NCBI GenBank assembly: GCA_017541025.1
Contig: JAFXZY010000005.1
Coordinates: forward strand, 1 to 64,000
DNA from: Bacteroidaceae bacterium
Lineage (GTDB): Bacteria > Bacteroidota > Bacteroidia > Bacteroidales > Bacteroidaceae
Length of the DNA: 64,000 bases
Direction: 5' to 3'
Under the pieces are notes generated by a model. That model saw only the letters and a list, made by a program, of their open reading frames with translations. It made no database searches and was not told the DNA's origin. A program made the position numbers and the translations under genes. Positions 54,830 through 63,554 of the stretch are shown here, piece after piece (position 1 is the stretch's first letter; each line of letters begins with the position of its first letter).

Positions 54830-55438
54830 CTACAAATAATAGTTCACATGTCTGTCGTTTCTGGCTAGAGCTTTATGCAGAATCTTCTGCACAATACCTC
54901 GACTCACACCACTTGGCAAACCTTTTGACAGACGGTCATAAATGTACGGAATCTCCAGACCCTTAATACAGTAATGTAGTATATCCACCACTAAAGGAAT
55001 GCTTTCCACCACAAATCGGCCGCTTTGTACCCCCTCCATCATAATGCTGGAAAATAGGTTTCTTTCGTTTCGGTCGAAGTTCTTCCTAACCTTAGAAACC
55101 ATAACAATATTACGGAAGAATTCAGCTCTAAGGTTACCGTTACGTTGTACAGCTTCCTTAATACAATCAAGATGAGTATAGATCAACTCAACAAGTTTGT
55201 CTTCAGGCTCCATCTTTTGGCTGGCTACCGCGTTCATGCGTTCCGACATAATGTCCAATTCTTCCTCAATTACAGCCCAATAAATATCCTCTTTACTTTT
55301 AAAATAGGTATATAATGTCCGCCTTCCCTTACCTGAAGCTTGGGCAATGTCGTTCATTGTGGTATTCTCCAGACCATTCTTTGCAAACAATTGTCTGGCT
55401 ACATCAACCAATTTCTTTCTTGTTTTTATTACTGCCAT
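54830..55438 (-). CDS. TetR family transcriptional regulator
   Basis: A 202-residue repressor. The helix-turn-helix (about residues 22-45) reads NTTMNDIAQASGKGRRTLYTYF, and the C-terminal ligand-binding domain (about 55-202) has no recognised ligand motif. It lies before fabG and an RluA gene on the same strand, which suggests control of lipid metabolism, like FabR or FadR-type TetR proteins. Two matching inverted repeats overlap or flank its promoter, pointing to autorepression. Confidence 0.88.
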   Translation of the reverse strand: MAVIKTRKKLVDVARQLFAKNGLENTTMNDIAQASGKGRRTLYTYFKSKEDIYWAVIEEELDIMSERMNAVASQKMEPEDKLVELIYTHLDCIKEAVQRNGNLRAEFFRNIVMVSKVRKNFDRNERNLFSSIMMEGVQSGRFVVESIPLVVDILHYCIKGLEIPYIYDRLSKGLPSGVSRGIVQKILHKALARNDRHVNYYL

Positions 55439-55446
55439 ATCGTTTG

Positions 55447-55476
55447 CAAAGTTAGCACAATTCTGTGATATTGTGC
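55447..55476 (-). promoter_or_regulatory. tetR promoter with operator 1
   Basis: On the minus strand TTTG (55479-55476), then 21 bases, then TAACTTTG (55454-55447). The spacer is an inverted repeat, GCACAAT-N8-ATTGTGC (55455-55476), with 7-base perfect arms. A protein bound there would block RNA polymerase, so this is the likely operator of the TetR protein itself. Confidence 0.7.
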
Positions 55477-55496
55477 AAAAAAACGGCTAACTTTTT

Positions 55497-55518
55497 GCAC
55501 AAATTTAACACTTTGTGC
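55497..55518. promoter_or_regulatory. Second operator-like inverted repeat
   Basis: GCACAAA-N8-TTTGTGC, with the same arm length and spacer length as the repeat at 55455-55476, and starting 42 bases from it (about four helical turns). It is 50 bases before the -33 box of the divergent initiator tRNA promoter. Confidence 0.65.
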
Positions 55519-55567
55519 CGTTTGCGCCTCTGTTTTATATGATAAAGAAGATTTTTTAAGTTAAACA

Positions 55568-55599
55568 TTTGGCCATTCCAAGAAATATATGTACCTTTG
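55568..55599 (+). promoter_or_regulatory. Promoter of the initiator tRNA gene
   Basis: TTTG (55568-55571), 20 bases, TACCTTTG (55592-55599). The tRNA begins 21 bases later. Confidence 0.7.
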
Positions 55600-55619
55600 C
55601 ACTCGCAAAACAGAAATAT

Positions 55620-55695
55620 CGCGGGGTGGAGCAGTTGGTAGCTCGCCAGGCTCATAACCTGGAGGTCGTTCGTTCGAGTCGGACTCCCGCAACCA
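55620..55695 (+). tRNA. Initiator tRNA-fMet (CAT anticodon)
   Basis: 76 bases with encoded CCA. C1 faces A72, an unpaired acceptor end that marks bacterial initiator tRNAs. The acceptor pairs are GCGGGG/TCCCGC. The anticodon loop is CTCATAA within stem CCAGG/CCTGG, so the usual three G-C pairs above the loop are G-C, G-C, A-T here. The T arm GTTCG-TTCGAGT-CGGAC is regular. A promoter precedes it and a terminator follows it, so it is a single-gene unit. Confidence 0.93.
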
Positions 55696-55696
55696 G

Positions 55697-55723
55697 AAAG
55701 AAGCCTAAGGGTTTCTTTTTTTT
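55697..55723 (+). terminator. Terminator of the tRNA gene
   Basis: AAAGAAGCC (55697-55705) pairs with GGTTTCTTT (55710-55718), then the T run extends to 55723. It directly follows the tRNA 3' end. Confidence 0.75.
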
Positions 55724-55772
55724 GTATTATATTTACATTATTCATATATTAAAACATGTTTTTTGATTTTTA

Positions 55773-55804
55773 TTTGGATAATCGGTTACTTAATTATAAC
55801 TTTG
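55773..55804 (+). promoter_or_regulatory. Promoter of the fasciclin lipoprotein gene
   Basis: TTTG (55773-55776), 20 bases, TAACTTTG (55797-55804). The start codon is 46 bases downstream. Confidence 0.65.
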
Positions 55805-55850
55805 TCCCCATGTAAACCTAAAATCATTACGAGTCCAACTATACTAACAT

Positions 55851-58028
55851 ATGAAACGTTCTCTTATAGTTTTATTGTCTGTCGCAATTTTAGTGGGTTG
55901 TACGGAGGATATAGATACATCATCCCGCTATGTTTTCAAAGATAAAACCATTACACAATATCTTGAAGGCAAAGATTACTATAGCGAATACTTGAATTTG
56001 CTGGGTGAGGTACCCGTGAGTGATTTCTCAAAAACCACACTGAAGCAGCTACTCTCGGCACGCGGTCATTATACGGTGTTTGCTCCAACGAATGATGCTG
56101 TACAGGCATATTTGGACTCGCTTTGCAATCAGGGACTTATTACAGAACCGTCATGGGATGGTTTTACCAGTCAGAAGGATAAGGACAGTATATGCCGTGT
56201 AATTGTATTTAACAGCATTCTGGACAGTGGAGACCAGCAGGCATTTGACATTCTGGATTTTCCAGACCATGAGCATGAGTTTGGGCAGGCTAATATGAAC
56301 GACCGAAAACTTCGGGTTTTCTATGGTACTGAAGATCCTGACAGCATTAGTATAAACGGAACGGCCTTGGTGAATAAGAAGAATAGGGGTATAACGCTTA
56401 CTAATGGATATATACATCAGGTGGAGGCTGTAATCGCTCCCAGCAACGATCGGTTGGGCGAGTTCATTACCCAATGGTCTCGAACACCAAAAAGCGGTTA
56501 CAGTGTGATGGCAAAGTTGGTTATGGCCTGTGGACTGGTTGATACATTGAATGCCTTCCGTGATGATACATGGGAACGTTTATATCTGACGGGCGGTGTC
56601 TTAGATTTACCTAAACATACATCTGTAGGACAAGTCGGAACCATTCCTCAACATCGTTACTATGGTTTTACACTGTTTGCTGAGACTGATCATTTCTGGG
56701 AGAAAACGTTGGGGAAATCGGCTTCTGAGATTGAAGTTAAGGATGTATGTGATTATCTGAAGCAAAGCGGACTCTTTGACCATGTAGAAGGTACAACATT
56801 CGATGATGACCATACTGTTCAGATGAACTACCTAAACCAGTTTGTTACGTACCATCTTATACCTCAGCGCATAGGTCGTGAGAAGCTGGTGATACATTAT
56901 AACGAGTTAGGTTATAACTATACGCAGAACAGTGCTCCAACGGTTCCCATCTGTGATTTTTATCAGACTATGGGCCTGCCTCGTTTAATCAAAACGTATG
57001 AGAGTCATGAGAGCAAGGGCATCTACCTGAACCGTTTTCCCGTGCTGAGAAATGGAGTGGGACGGTTCAGTAAGTCAAGGGAGAATCAGAACGACTATCA
57101 TGAGAGCGGTGACTTTATGAATCTAAGCGGCTTAGCCACGGCTTCTGATGAAAATCAAGGTGTTAAAGTGCTTACCTATTCGGAGACCGGAACCGATAAT
57201 AGCAGCGTGGCTAACGGTATCGTATACCCGATTGAACATTTGCTTTGCTGGTCGGAGAACGTGGTGAATCAGATGGCTAACCAACGCATCCGAATAGATG
57301 CCGGCTGTATGATGCCAGAGTTGATGAACAACGATGTGCGGTCTCATCGTGCCTACTACTCATATGGCGCTACTAACTGCCGTGGTATTCCTACCAACTA
57401 TCCATACATAGAGAATATAGAGATTAAAGATGGTACACTCTTCTATTATCTTCCTGGCTATTTGAGCAGCTGGCACAATCTTCAGGGCGATGAATACAAT
57501 ATCATCGGCAGGTATGATTTTACCATGAAGTTGCCTCCTGTGCCTCGTGCCGGTCAGTACGAGATTCGCTTTGGTGTGGCAACGGGTTCCCGTGTCCGCT
57601 CCATGGCTCAGGTTTACTTCGGTTCTGATCCCAGCATGATGCCTGCTGCAGGTATTCCTATGGACCTTCGTTTGGGCGGAAAGGAAAAACGTGACGGTTC
57701 TATTACCACCGATTCCGGTGTAGGTTGGGAAGAGGATACCGACGATCAGGAACACAATGACGAGGTTGCTAAGCGCATGAGGGCTAAAGGATTCATGAAA
57801 GCCCCCAACTTATGGACCAACTCAATGGGTAGCAGTACATCTATCCGTACCTTCCACTACATGACGCGCCGTATTGTGGTTAATACATACATGACTCCTT
57901 ATCAGAATTATTACATCAGGTTTAAGTCGGTGCTTGACTTGGAAGACCGTGAGTTCTATATGGACTATTTCGAGTATGTGGCTAAGGAAGTATATGATAA
58001 CCCTAACGAACCAGAAGATATTTGGTAA
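55851..58028 (+). CDS. Fasciclin-domain surface lipoprotein
   Basis: A 725-residue predicted lipoprotein with lipobox LVGC (Cys17). A first fasciclin domain is at about 35-195 (TTLKQLLSARGHYTVFAPTNDAVQ, and GITLTNGYIHQVEAVIAP); a second, more divergent one follows at about 205-400. The C-terminal part (about 400-725) is beta-rich, without known motif. Such fasciclin lipoproteins are common in Bacteroidetes surface glycan loci, where they may bind a polysaccharide or host surface. The next gene, a DUF3472 protein, starts 16 bases after the stop. Confidence 0.82.
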   Translation: MKRSLIVLLSVAILVGCTEDIDTSSRYVFKDKTITQYLEGKDYYSEYLNLLGEVPVSDFSKTTLKQLLSARGHYTVFAPTNDAVQAYLDSLCNQGLITEPSWDGFTSQKDKDSICRVIVFNSILDSGDQQAFDILDFPDHEHEFGQANMNDRKLRVFYGTEDPDSISINGTALVNKKNRGITLTNGYIHQVEAVIAPSNDRLGEFITQWSRTPKSGYSVMAKLVMACGLVDTLNAFRDDTWERLYLTGGVLDLPKHTSVGQVGTIPQHRYYGFTLFAETDHFWEKTLGKSASEIEVKDVCDYLKQSGLFDHVEGTTFDDDHTVQMNYLNQFVTYHLIPQRIGREKLVIHYNELGYNYTQNSAPTVPICDFYQTMGLPRLIKTYESHESKGIYLNRFPVLRNGVGRFSKSRENQNDYHESGDFMNLSGLATASDENQGVKVLTYSETGTDNSSVANGIVYPIEHLLCWSENVVNQMANQRIRIDAGCMMPELMNNDVRSHRAYYSYGATNCRGIPTNYPYIENIEIKDGTLFYYLPGYLSSWHNLQGDEYNIIGRYDFTMKLPPVPRAGQYEIRFGVATGSRVRSMAQVYFGSDPSMMPAAGIPMDLRLGGKEKRDGSITTDSGVGWEEDTDDQEHNDEVAKRMRAKGFMKAPNLWTNSMGSSTSIRTFHYMTRRIVVNTYMTPYQNYYIRFKSVLDLEDREFYMDYFEYVAKEVYDNPNEPEDIW

Positions 58029-58044
58029 TAAAGAAGAAAAAGAT

Positions 58045-60663
58045 ATGAAAAGGATTTCATTGTTTACCCTTCTGTGGGGATTCACTTTTTTATTGTTTGC
58101 TCAAGACGTAACGTATAATAAAACGGTTGATGAAATTTGGGGAGGCCGTGTGTTTATGGAACTGAATGGCAGATATGCAGGCGTATCACGAAATGATGCT
58201 GGTATATCTTGGCCAACCAACGACAAAACGGTGATGGTTTATTGCCTACGAGTGCCCAGGGGACACGTAAGGGCAGACGCTATTTTTACCCCAAGAGCAG
58301 GTAGAACTGTGACATTTAACCTGAGAGTGGTTCTGGCCAGCACTGGCGAGGTAATAACCGAACATACGTGCTCACTGGCATGTAAGACCGCTACCGAAGA
58401 GACGCTTGAGATTCTTCCCGACGTTTCTTTCCCCTCAGATACATGGTACCGTTTTGAGATTACAAGTCCCAGGGGGAATACCTGTATTTCTCAGTTTACG
58501 AAACTAAGATTCCAACGCAAATCTACTCTTGCTGTAGGTGATTCTCCCATCTTTATGGCACCAAGTGTTCATCTGCATTCATATGCTACAACAGACAAGG
58601 ACGCTCCTTCTGGCGAATCCTACGACTGGATTTATCAGGAAGGAATGATGCCACCCGAATTTGAACGCCCAAGTACATACGCAATGGTAATTGGAATTGA
58701 TGGCGGGTATTCGGGCTTCCAGTCAATTTATAATAGCAACGGCACTTGGGAACGTCCTATTCTTTTTTCAATCTGGGATAATGGCGACTTGGACAAAGAC
58801 CCTGCCATGCCAGAATATCTGAAATCTGGTGTTATAGATAAAGGTCAGGATGTTGTAGGTGTCAGATTTGGGTCAGAAGGAACCGGTAGCAGTGCCCGTC
58901 TCGTTAACGGCAGCTGGTGGACACCAGGCAAGTGGGTACAGTTCTTGTGGAATGCTCGTCCCGAGCAGATACAGGTAACGCTAAAGGATCATGAGGGAAA
59001 TGATTCGGTTGTCAATTATCAGAATACCTTGGTGAGCTGTTGGTATAAGAATGAGGACGACCCTCAATGGCACTACATGGCTACACTCCGCGAGAGTGGT
59101 CGTAGCCATTACTTCACAGGCTTGTACTCCTTTCTGGAGAACTTTTACGATGTGGGCGGCGAATTGATTCATCGTGCTTATTTCCGTAATTGTGCTATGC
59201 GTTCGTTGGCATCAGGTAAATGGTATGCAAGAAATTCGGTCGATTTCGGCCATACTCAAAACGACGGCACTCGCTTTTCGCGCAAGGACTATGGGCATGG
59301 ACTGACTAAGCTTTATGACAACTGTTTCTTTCTACAGACTGGAGGCTTTGGCAATATCCAAGACAGTGCCAAGGTGCTACCTTTGCCAAAAGAAATGCCT
59401 TGGGTTGACACCATAAATATCAAGGCACTTATTGCACGTGTGGATGAAGCCATCCGTGTGGATGAAGCAGCACAAGCTGCCTCGCGTCTTGACTCATACA
59501 GGAAAATTGACATGACAAAATGGACATTGGTTAAGTTCTCTGACGAGGAAACGGAGGGAGAGGGTGACAATGGCAGGGCTGCTCAAGCAATAGACGGGCT
59601 CAGCTCTACGTATTGGCATTCTCAATGGAAACCAACTAAGGCCGCTTTCCCTCATTATCTTATTATGGATGCAGGAGAGGAAACCACAGTCACAGGTATC
59701 TCGCTATATCAGTCCAGGGAATCGGGGTACAGGGCCAGAATGTACCGTCTTTATACCTCGGAAGACGGAAAAACATGGAGAAGCCGTAAATCTGGCTATT
59801 TTGCCGATTCCAACAGCCCTGAGGTTGACTTTGGTATGGAGATAACAAGTCGCTATTTTAAGTTGGACATTTTGTCAAGTTACGGAGGCGATGTGCTTGC
59901 CATTAACGAGGTAACGTTTGTCTGTCCTTATAATCTGGATAAGATGAAGAACGGTGCCTGTGAGATTATAAATAATGCAGATAGATTAGGTGGTTACAGG
60001 TCGGCTGATTTGCAACAACTGATTGATGTGTATGACGATGGTAATTGCACAGATGTGGATGCCTTGAAGTCAGCCTTTGAAGGATTAATAAATGTAGAAC
60101 CATTGAAGTATGGTGTAGTAAATAAGTTACAGAATATCAGTACGACACGCTGTTATCAGTTACACAATATTTCAAAAAAATCTGTGCTCTATGCTTCGAT
60201 GCATGGTACAGAAACCCAGATAGTCAAAGATGGAGAAGAGAATGCAATGGATTCTTGTGCTAATTGGCTTATCTTGCGTTCGGAGGCATACAACCAATAT
60301 TATATATATAATGTAGGTACCGGTCTTTACCTGAAGGTTGAGGGTGGTAAACTTGTGCAAACAGCACAGCCGAAAGCTATCAGTATTTCTTCCGTTGGAA
60401 GCGGATACAGGTTTGGTACGTTGTCAGATTCTTATCAGTTGCTGGACAACTACTCAATGGCCCCGGATATAGATGAAGCATATAATCTGCTTCTTGAGAG
60501 TGAGATCTCTCTGCATCCTGAATTACAAACCATCGTAAATACACCTTTAAAACAAGACTTCGATACCTTTTACGATTTGGAAGGTCGAAGACTTATGGTT
60601 CCCCGTGGATTAGTGATTGTTAAAAGTAGAGATGGTAAAGTTAAGAAAATGTTGGTAAAATAA
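58045..60663 (+). CDS. DUF5077/DUF3472 protein with F5/8 type C domain
   Basis: An 872-residue exported protein; the ATG at 58045 gives a signal peptide ending in LFAQ, whereas a longer in-frame start overlaps the upstream gene. Domains in order are DUF5077 (about 20-160, GGRVFMELNGRYAGVSRND onward), DUF3472 (about 180-450, YAMVIGIDGGYSGFQS, WWTPGKWVQFLWN), and a discoidin-like F5/8 type C domain (about 490-640, AAQAIDGLSSTYWHSQWKP). The C-terminus YDLEGRRLMVPRGLVIVKSR resembles a type IX secretion tail. DUF3472 proteins are found with carbohydrate-active genes; function unproven. Confidence 0.83.
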   Translation: MKRISLFTLLWGFTFLLFAQDVTYNKTVDEIWGGRVFMELNGRYAGVSRNDAGISWPTNDKTVMVYCLRVPRGHVRADAIFTPRAGRTVTFNLRVVLASTGEVITEHTCSLACKTATEETLEILPDVSFPSDTWYRFEITSPRGNTCISQFTKLRFQRKSTLAVGDSPIFMAPSVHLHSYATTDKDAPSGESYDWIYQEGMMPPEFERPSTYAMVIGIDGGYSGFQSIYNSNGTWERPILFSIWDNGDLDKDPAMPEYLKSGVIDKGQDVVGVRFGSEGTGSSARLVNGSWWTPGKWVQFLWNARPEQIQVTLKDHEGNDSVVNYQNTLVSCWYKNEDDPQWHYMATLRESGRSHYFTGLYSFLENFYDVGGELIHRAYFRNCAMRSLASGKWYARNSVDFGHTQNDGTRFSRKDYGHGLTKLYDNCFFLQTGGFGNIQDSAKVLPLPKEMPWVDTINIKALIARVDEAIRVDEAAQAASRLDSYRKIDMTKWTLVKFSDEETEGEGDNGRAAQAIDGLSSTYWHSQWKPTKAAFPHYLIMDAGEETTVTGISLYQSRESGYRARMYRLYTSEDGKTWRSRKSGYFADSNSPEVDFGMEITSRYFKLDILSSYGGDVLAINEVTFVCPYNLDKMKNGACEIINNADRLGGYRSADLQQLIDVYDDGNCTDVDALKSAFEGLINVEPLKYGVVNKLQNISTTRCYQLHNISKKSVLYASMHGTETQIVKDGEENAMDSCANWLILRSEAYNQYYIYNVGTGLYLKVEGGKLVQTAQPKAISISSVGSGYRFGTLSDSYQLLDNYSMAPDIDEAYNLLLESEISLHPELQTIVNTPLKQDFDTFYDLEGRRLMVPRGLVIVKSRDGKVKKMLVK

Positions 60664-60733
60664 ACTATTTGTACCTTTTTCATCTCGGATTTATTAACTA
60701 GTATCAATAAAGTTTGAAAAAAAAAACACTTTT

Positions 60734-60765
60734 TTTGGGTGAATAAAATGTTTTGTATAATTTTG
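60734..60765 (+). promoter_or_regulatory. Promoter of the polysaccharide synthesis cluster
   Basis: TTTG (60734-60737), 20 bases, TAATTTTG (60758-60765). The start at 60821 is 55 bases further on. Confidence 0.65.
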
Positions 60766-60820
60766 CAGCCGTTTTCAAAATAATTATATATTTTTATCTG
60801 TTCAGATTAATATTTAGAAA

Positions 60821-62107
60821 GTGAATAGTGTCTCTATATTAAAATACTATGTTAACTTAATTGCGGCATATGTCACATATTATTTTAAGTATGGGATAAG
60901 TTTGTTTGCTGACTATCCTGCTGAAATTAAAGTCGCTGTTTCTGTTTCGGTATTTAGTATTATTCTGATCATTATTATGATCACGACAATATTCTACTTA
61001 TCATATCAGAAAAAAAGAAGAAGAAAACTTGACCGACGTATTGAGAAAAGATTTGGCAGTGGAATTGATTTTATGCTTTCGGAAGGTTCTCAAAAACGTA
61101 TGTCAAGATATGAAATAGCAGATGTTTTTGAAATAGACCGAGAAAATGTTGGTAAGGATCTATTAAAGAATAATCGTGAAAAGGAAGCGTTCGTTAATTA
61201 TTTTTATCAACTCTTCATAACGAAAAGATCTAAGTTAGCAAACAGAGATAATATTACCACTTTCCTATTCTTGTTTGGAATTCCTGAATTTTTGGAGAAA
61301 GAAGTAAGCTTGAGAAGTATGGAGAAGAAAGTAAGATATATGAGTATGATTCGTACGTTCAAGTTACCTGTCAGCCCTTGGGTTATCAATAAACTTCTCA
61401 GTTCCAAATACATACGTGTTCAACGTTTGGCTATGTATTCTAATATCATGCTTAGCTCAGATAGTGACCTTGATTACTTTGAAACAGACTTCTTTGATAA
61501 GTATTGTTGTATCAAGGATGAGATAGAGTTGGCATACTCATTGCAGCGTAGGCGTAAAGCGGGTCGTAAACTACCTAATCTTGCAAGGTGGGCTAATTTA
61601 CAGAAGAACGAGCGCTCACAGTGTATGTTTGTGCGTTTGATGAGAAGATTTGATCAGTTGCAATATTGTGACCAATTGACGGAACTGTACAAGACTCAGC
61701 CGCGAAAGAAAAAACTGATAGAGGAAATCTCACGAACTTGGGGATATCTTAATTATACAGACGGAGAGGATTTGTTAGTAGATGCTTTGTTGATTCAACC
61801 TGATGATACAAAAGTGGCAATTATGCATGCGTTAACTCGTTTTGCTACTGGTAGAAGTCTGGGTGCTTTGTTGGAAGGATATTATAATACTACTAATCCG
61901 CATGTCCGTTTTGAAGCAATCAGATGTCTTTATAACTATGGTGATGAAGGACGTGCAAAGTTCAACGAATTGAAACAGAATGCGATGGAAACAGAACAGA
62001 AATTGTTTGAATTCTTTGATAATCCCATCACACTTGAGAAGATACGTCTTGACAAGGAGCAGGCCTACCATTCCTCAGTAGAGACTGTGTATAACAGTTA
62101 TATATAG
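60821..62107 (+). CDS. Membrane protein with HEAT-like repeats
   Basis: A 428-residue protein that begins at a GTG codon. One membrane helix is at about 40-65 (VSVFSIILIIIMITTIFYL), followed by a basic stretch KKRRRKLDRR. The soluble C-terminal part is made of helical HEAT-like units, the clearest being DALLIQPDDTKVAIMHALTRF and TTNPHVRFEAIRCLYNYGD. It is 13 bases before a processive glycosyltransferase gene, so a scaffold role in polysaccharide synthesis is likely by context. No catalytic motif is seen. Confidence 0.75.
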   Translation: MNSVSILKYYVNLIAAYVTYYFKYGISLFADYPAEIKVAVSVSVFSIILIIIMITTIFYLSYQKKRRRKLDRRIEKRFGSGIDFMLSEGSQKRMSRYEIADVFEIDRENVGKDLLKNNREKEAFVNYFYQLFITKRSKLANRDNITTFLFLFGIPEFLEKEVSLRSMEKKVRYMSMIRTFKLPVSPWVINKLLSSKYIRVQRLAMYSNIMLSSDSDLDYFETDFFDKYCCIKDEIELAYSLQRRRKAGRKLPNLARWANLQKNERSQCMFVRLMRRFDQLQYCDQLTELYKTQPRKKKLIEEISRTWGYLNYTDGEDLLVDALLIQPDDTKVAIMHALTRFATGRSLGALLEGYYNTTNPHVRFEAIRCLYNYGDEGRAKFNELKQNAMETEQKLFEFFDNPITLEKIRLDKEQAYHSSVETVYNSYI

Positions 62108-62120
62108 AATTAATACGCCT

Positions 62121-63554
62121 ATGTGGATAGCAATTTATTACATCTTCTGTTATCTGGTATTCGGATATACGATGCTGCTTATGCTCAGTTATCTGTATTT
62201 GGTATATATGAGTCGCCTTTCGCAAAAACATATCACCGTTAATCTCCCTGATGACGATACCATAAAATATTTCTTACAAGGTTCACCGCTTACACCGGCC
62301 GTGTCTATTATAGCACCTGCTTTCAATGAGGAGGTAACTATTTTGGACAACGTGAATTCGATGATGCAGATTGATTATCCCAACTTTGAAATTATTATTG
62401 TCAACGATGCCAGTACCGACCGTACCATGGAGTTACTAATCAACGAATACAAATTGGTTGAGGTTCCTTATGATATTGCCATGAAGGTACAGTCTAAACC
62501 CATTAAGCGAGTGTTGAAGTCTACAGATCCAAAATACAGCAAACTGGTCGTTGTGGACAAAGAACATGGAGGAAAGAAAGCTGACGGTTCTAATGCCGGT
62601 ATCAACGTTTGCAACAATAAATATTTTGTCTGTACCGACGTGGATTGCATCATTGAACCGATGGCCTTAAATCGTATGATGTGGTTGGTAGTAAACAGCC
62701 ACAGACCTATGATAGGTGTAGGAGCTACAATGTTGATGAGTAACGGTTGTATTGTGGAAGATGGTAGAGTTGTGGAGGCTGCCGTACCTAACACATTAAT
62801 TCCTATGTTTCAGCAAATGGAATATTTACGTTCTTTCCTTATTAGTAAATTGGGATGGTCTGGGATTAATGCTTTGCCCAATATTTCCGGTGGATTCGGA
62901 CTTTTCGATACAGACGTTGCTGTAAAGTCCGGCGGATATGACCCTACCAGTATGGCAGAGGATGTTGACATGATGCTTAGAATGGTTACATATATGAAGA
63001 ATACCGGCCAGGACTTCCGTTTGGCTCAAGTTCCACAGGTGTGTTGCTGGACGGAGGGGCCTAGTACGATAAAAACTTTGTGCCGCCAGCGTATCAGATG
63101 GGCTCGTGGCCTATTTGAGATTGTCTCTAATCACAGAAAGATGTTCTTTAATCCGCACTTTGGACCTATTGGGGCTTTTGTATTACCATACATTTTTATT
63201 TTCGAGTTCATTGCTCCAGTGTTGGAGATGACGGGTTTCCTGTTTATGATATGGCTGATATTTACTGGAGGTGTTAACTGGGATTCTGCAATTCTGCTCT
63301 TTGGCATGATTTATGTTTTTTCTGTATTCATGGCTATCTTTGTTTTATTCTGCGATTATTCAACTAAGGCGGTCAATTGGAGAAATACTAAGATAAGCTA
63401 TCTTAAATTACTTCTTGTAACTCTGTTGGAACCGTTTATTTATCATCCTATTATTACATATTGCTCAAATTTGGGTTATTGGCAGTTTATTAGCAATCAG
63501 ACATCTGTATGGAAACCCATTCAGCGTCGAGGAGTTAAAAAGAAAAAATCATGA
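62121..63554 (+). CDS. Processive family 2 glycosyltransferase (PgaC/BcsA-like)
   Basis: A 477-residue inner-membrane enzyme that likely polymerises and exports a polysaccharide. The N-terminal helix (YIFCYLVFGYTMLLMLSYLY) is followed by the GT2 domain: SIIAPAFNEEVTILDNVNS, VNDASTDRT (first Asp), VCTDVDCII (DxD), GGFGLFDTDVA, and the RQRIRWARG motif (QxxRW) typical of processive enzymes. Three or four C-terminal helices follow (FVLPYIFIFEFIAPVLEM on). The stop overlaps the start of the next gene (ATGA), so they are made together. Confidence 0.9.
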   Translation: MWIAIYYIFCYLVFGYTMLLMLSYLYLVYMSRLSQKHITVNLPDDDTIKYFLQGSPLTPAVSIIAPAFNEEVTILDNVNSMMQIDYPNFEIIIVNDASTDRTMELLINEYKLVEVPYDIAMKVQSKPIKRVLKSTDPKYSKLVVVDKEHGGKKADGSNAGINVCNNKYFVCTDVDCIIEPMALNRMMWLVVNSHRPMIGVGATMLMSNGCIVEDGRVVEAAVPNTLIPMFQQMEYLRSFLISKLGWSGINALPNISGGFGLFDTDVAVKSGGYDPTSMAEDVDMMLRMVTYMKNTGQDFRLAQVPQVCCWTEGPSTIKTLCRQRIRWARGLFEIVSNHRKMFFNPHFGPIGAFVLPYIFIFEFIAPVLEMTGFLFMIWLIFTGGVNWDSAILLFGMIYVFSVFMAIFVLFCDYSTKAVNWRNTKISYLKLLLVTLLEPFIYHPIITYCSNLGYWQFISNQTSVWKPIQRRGVKKKKS

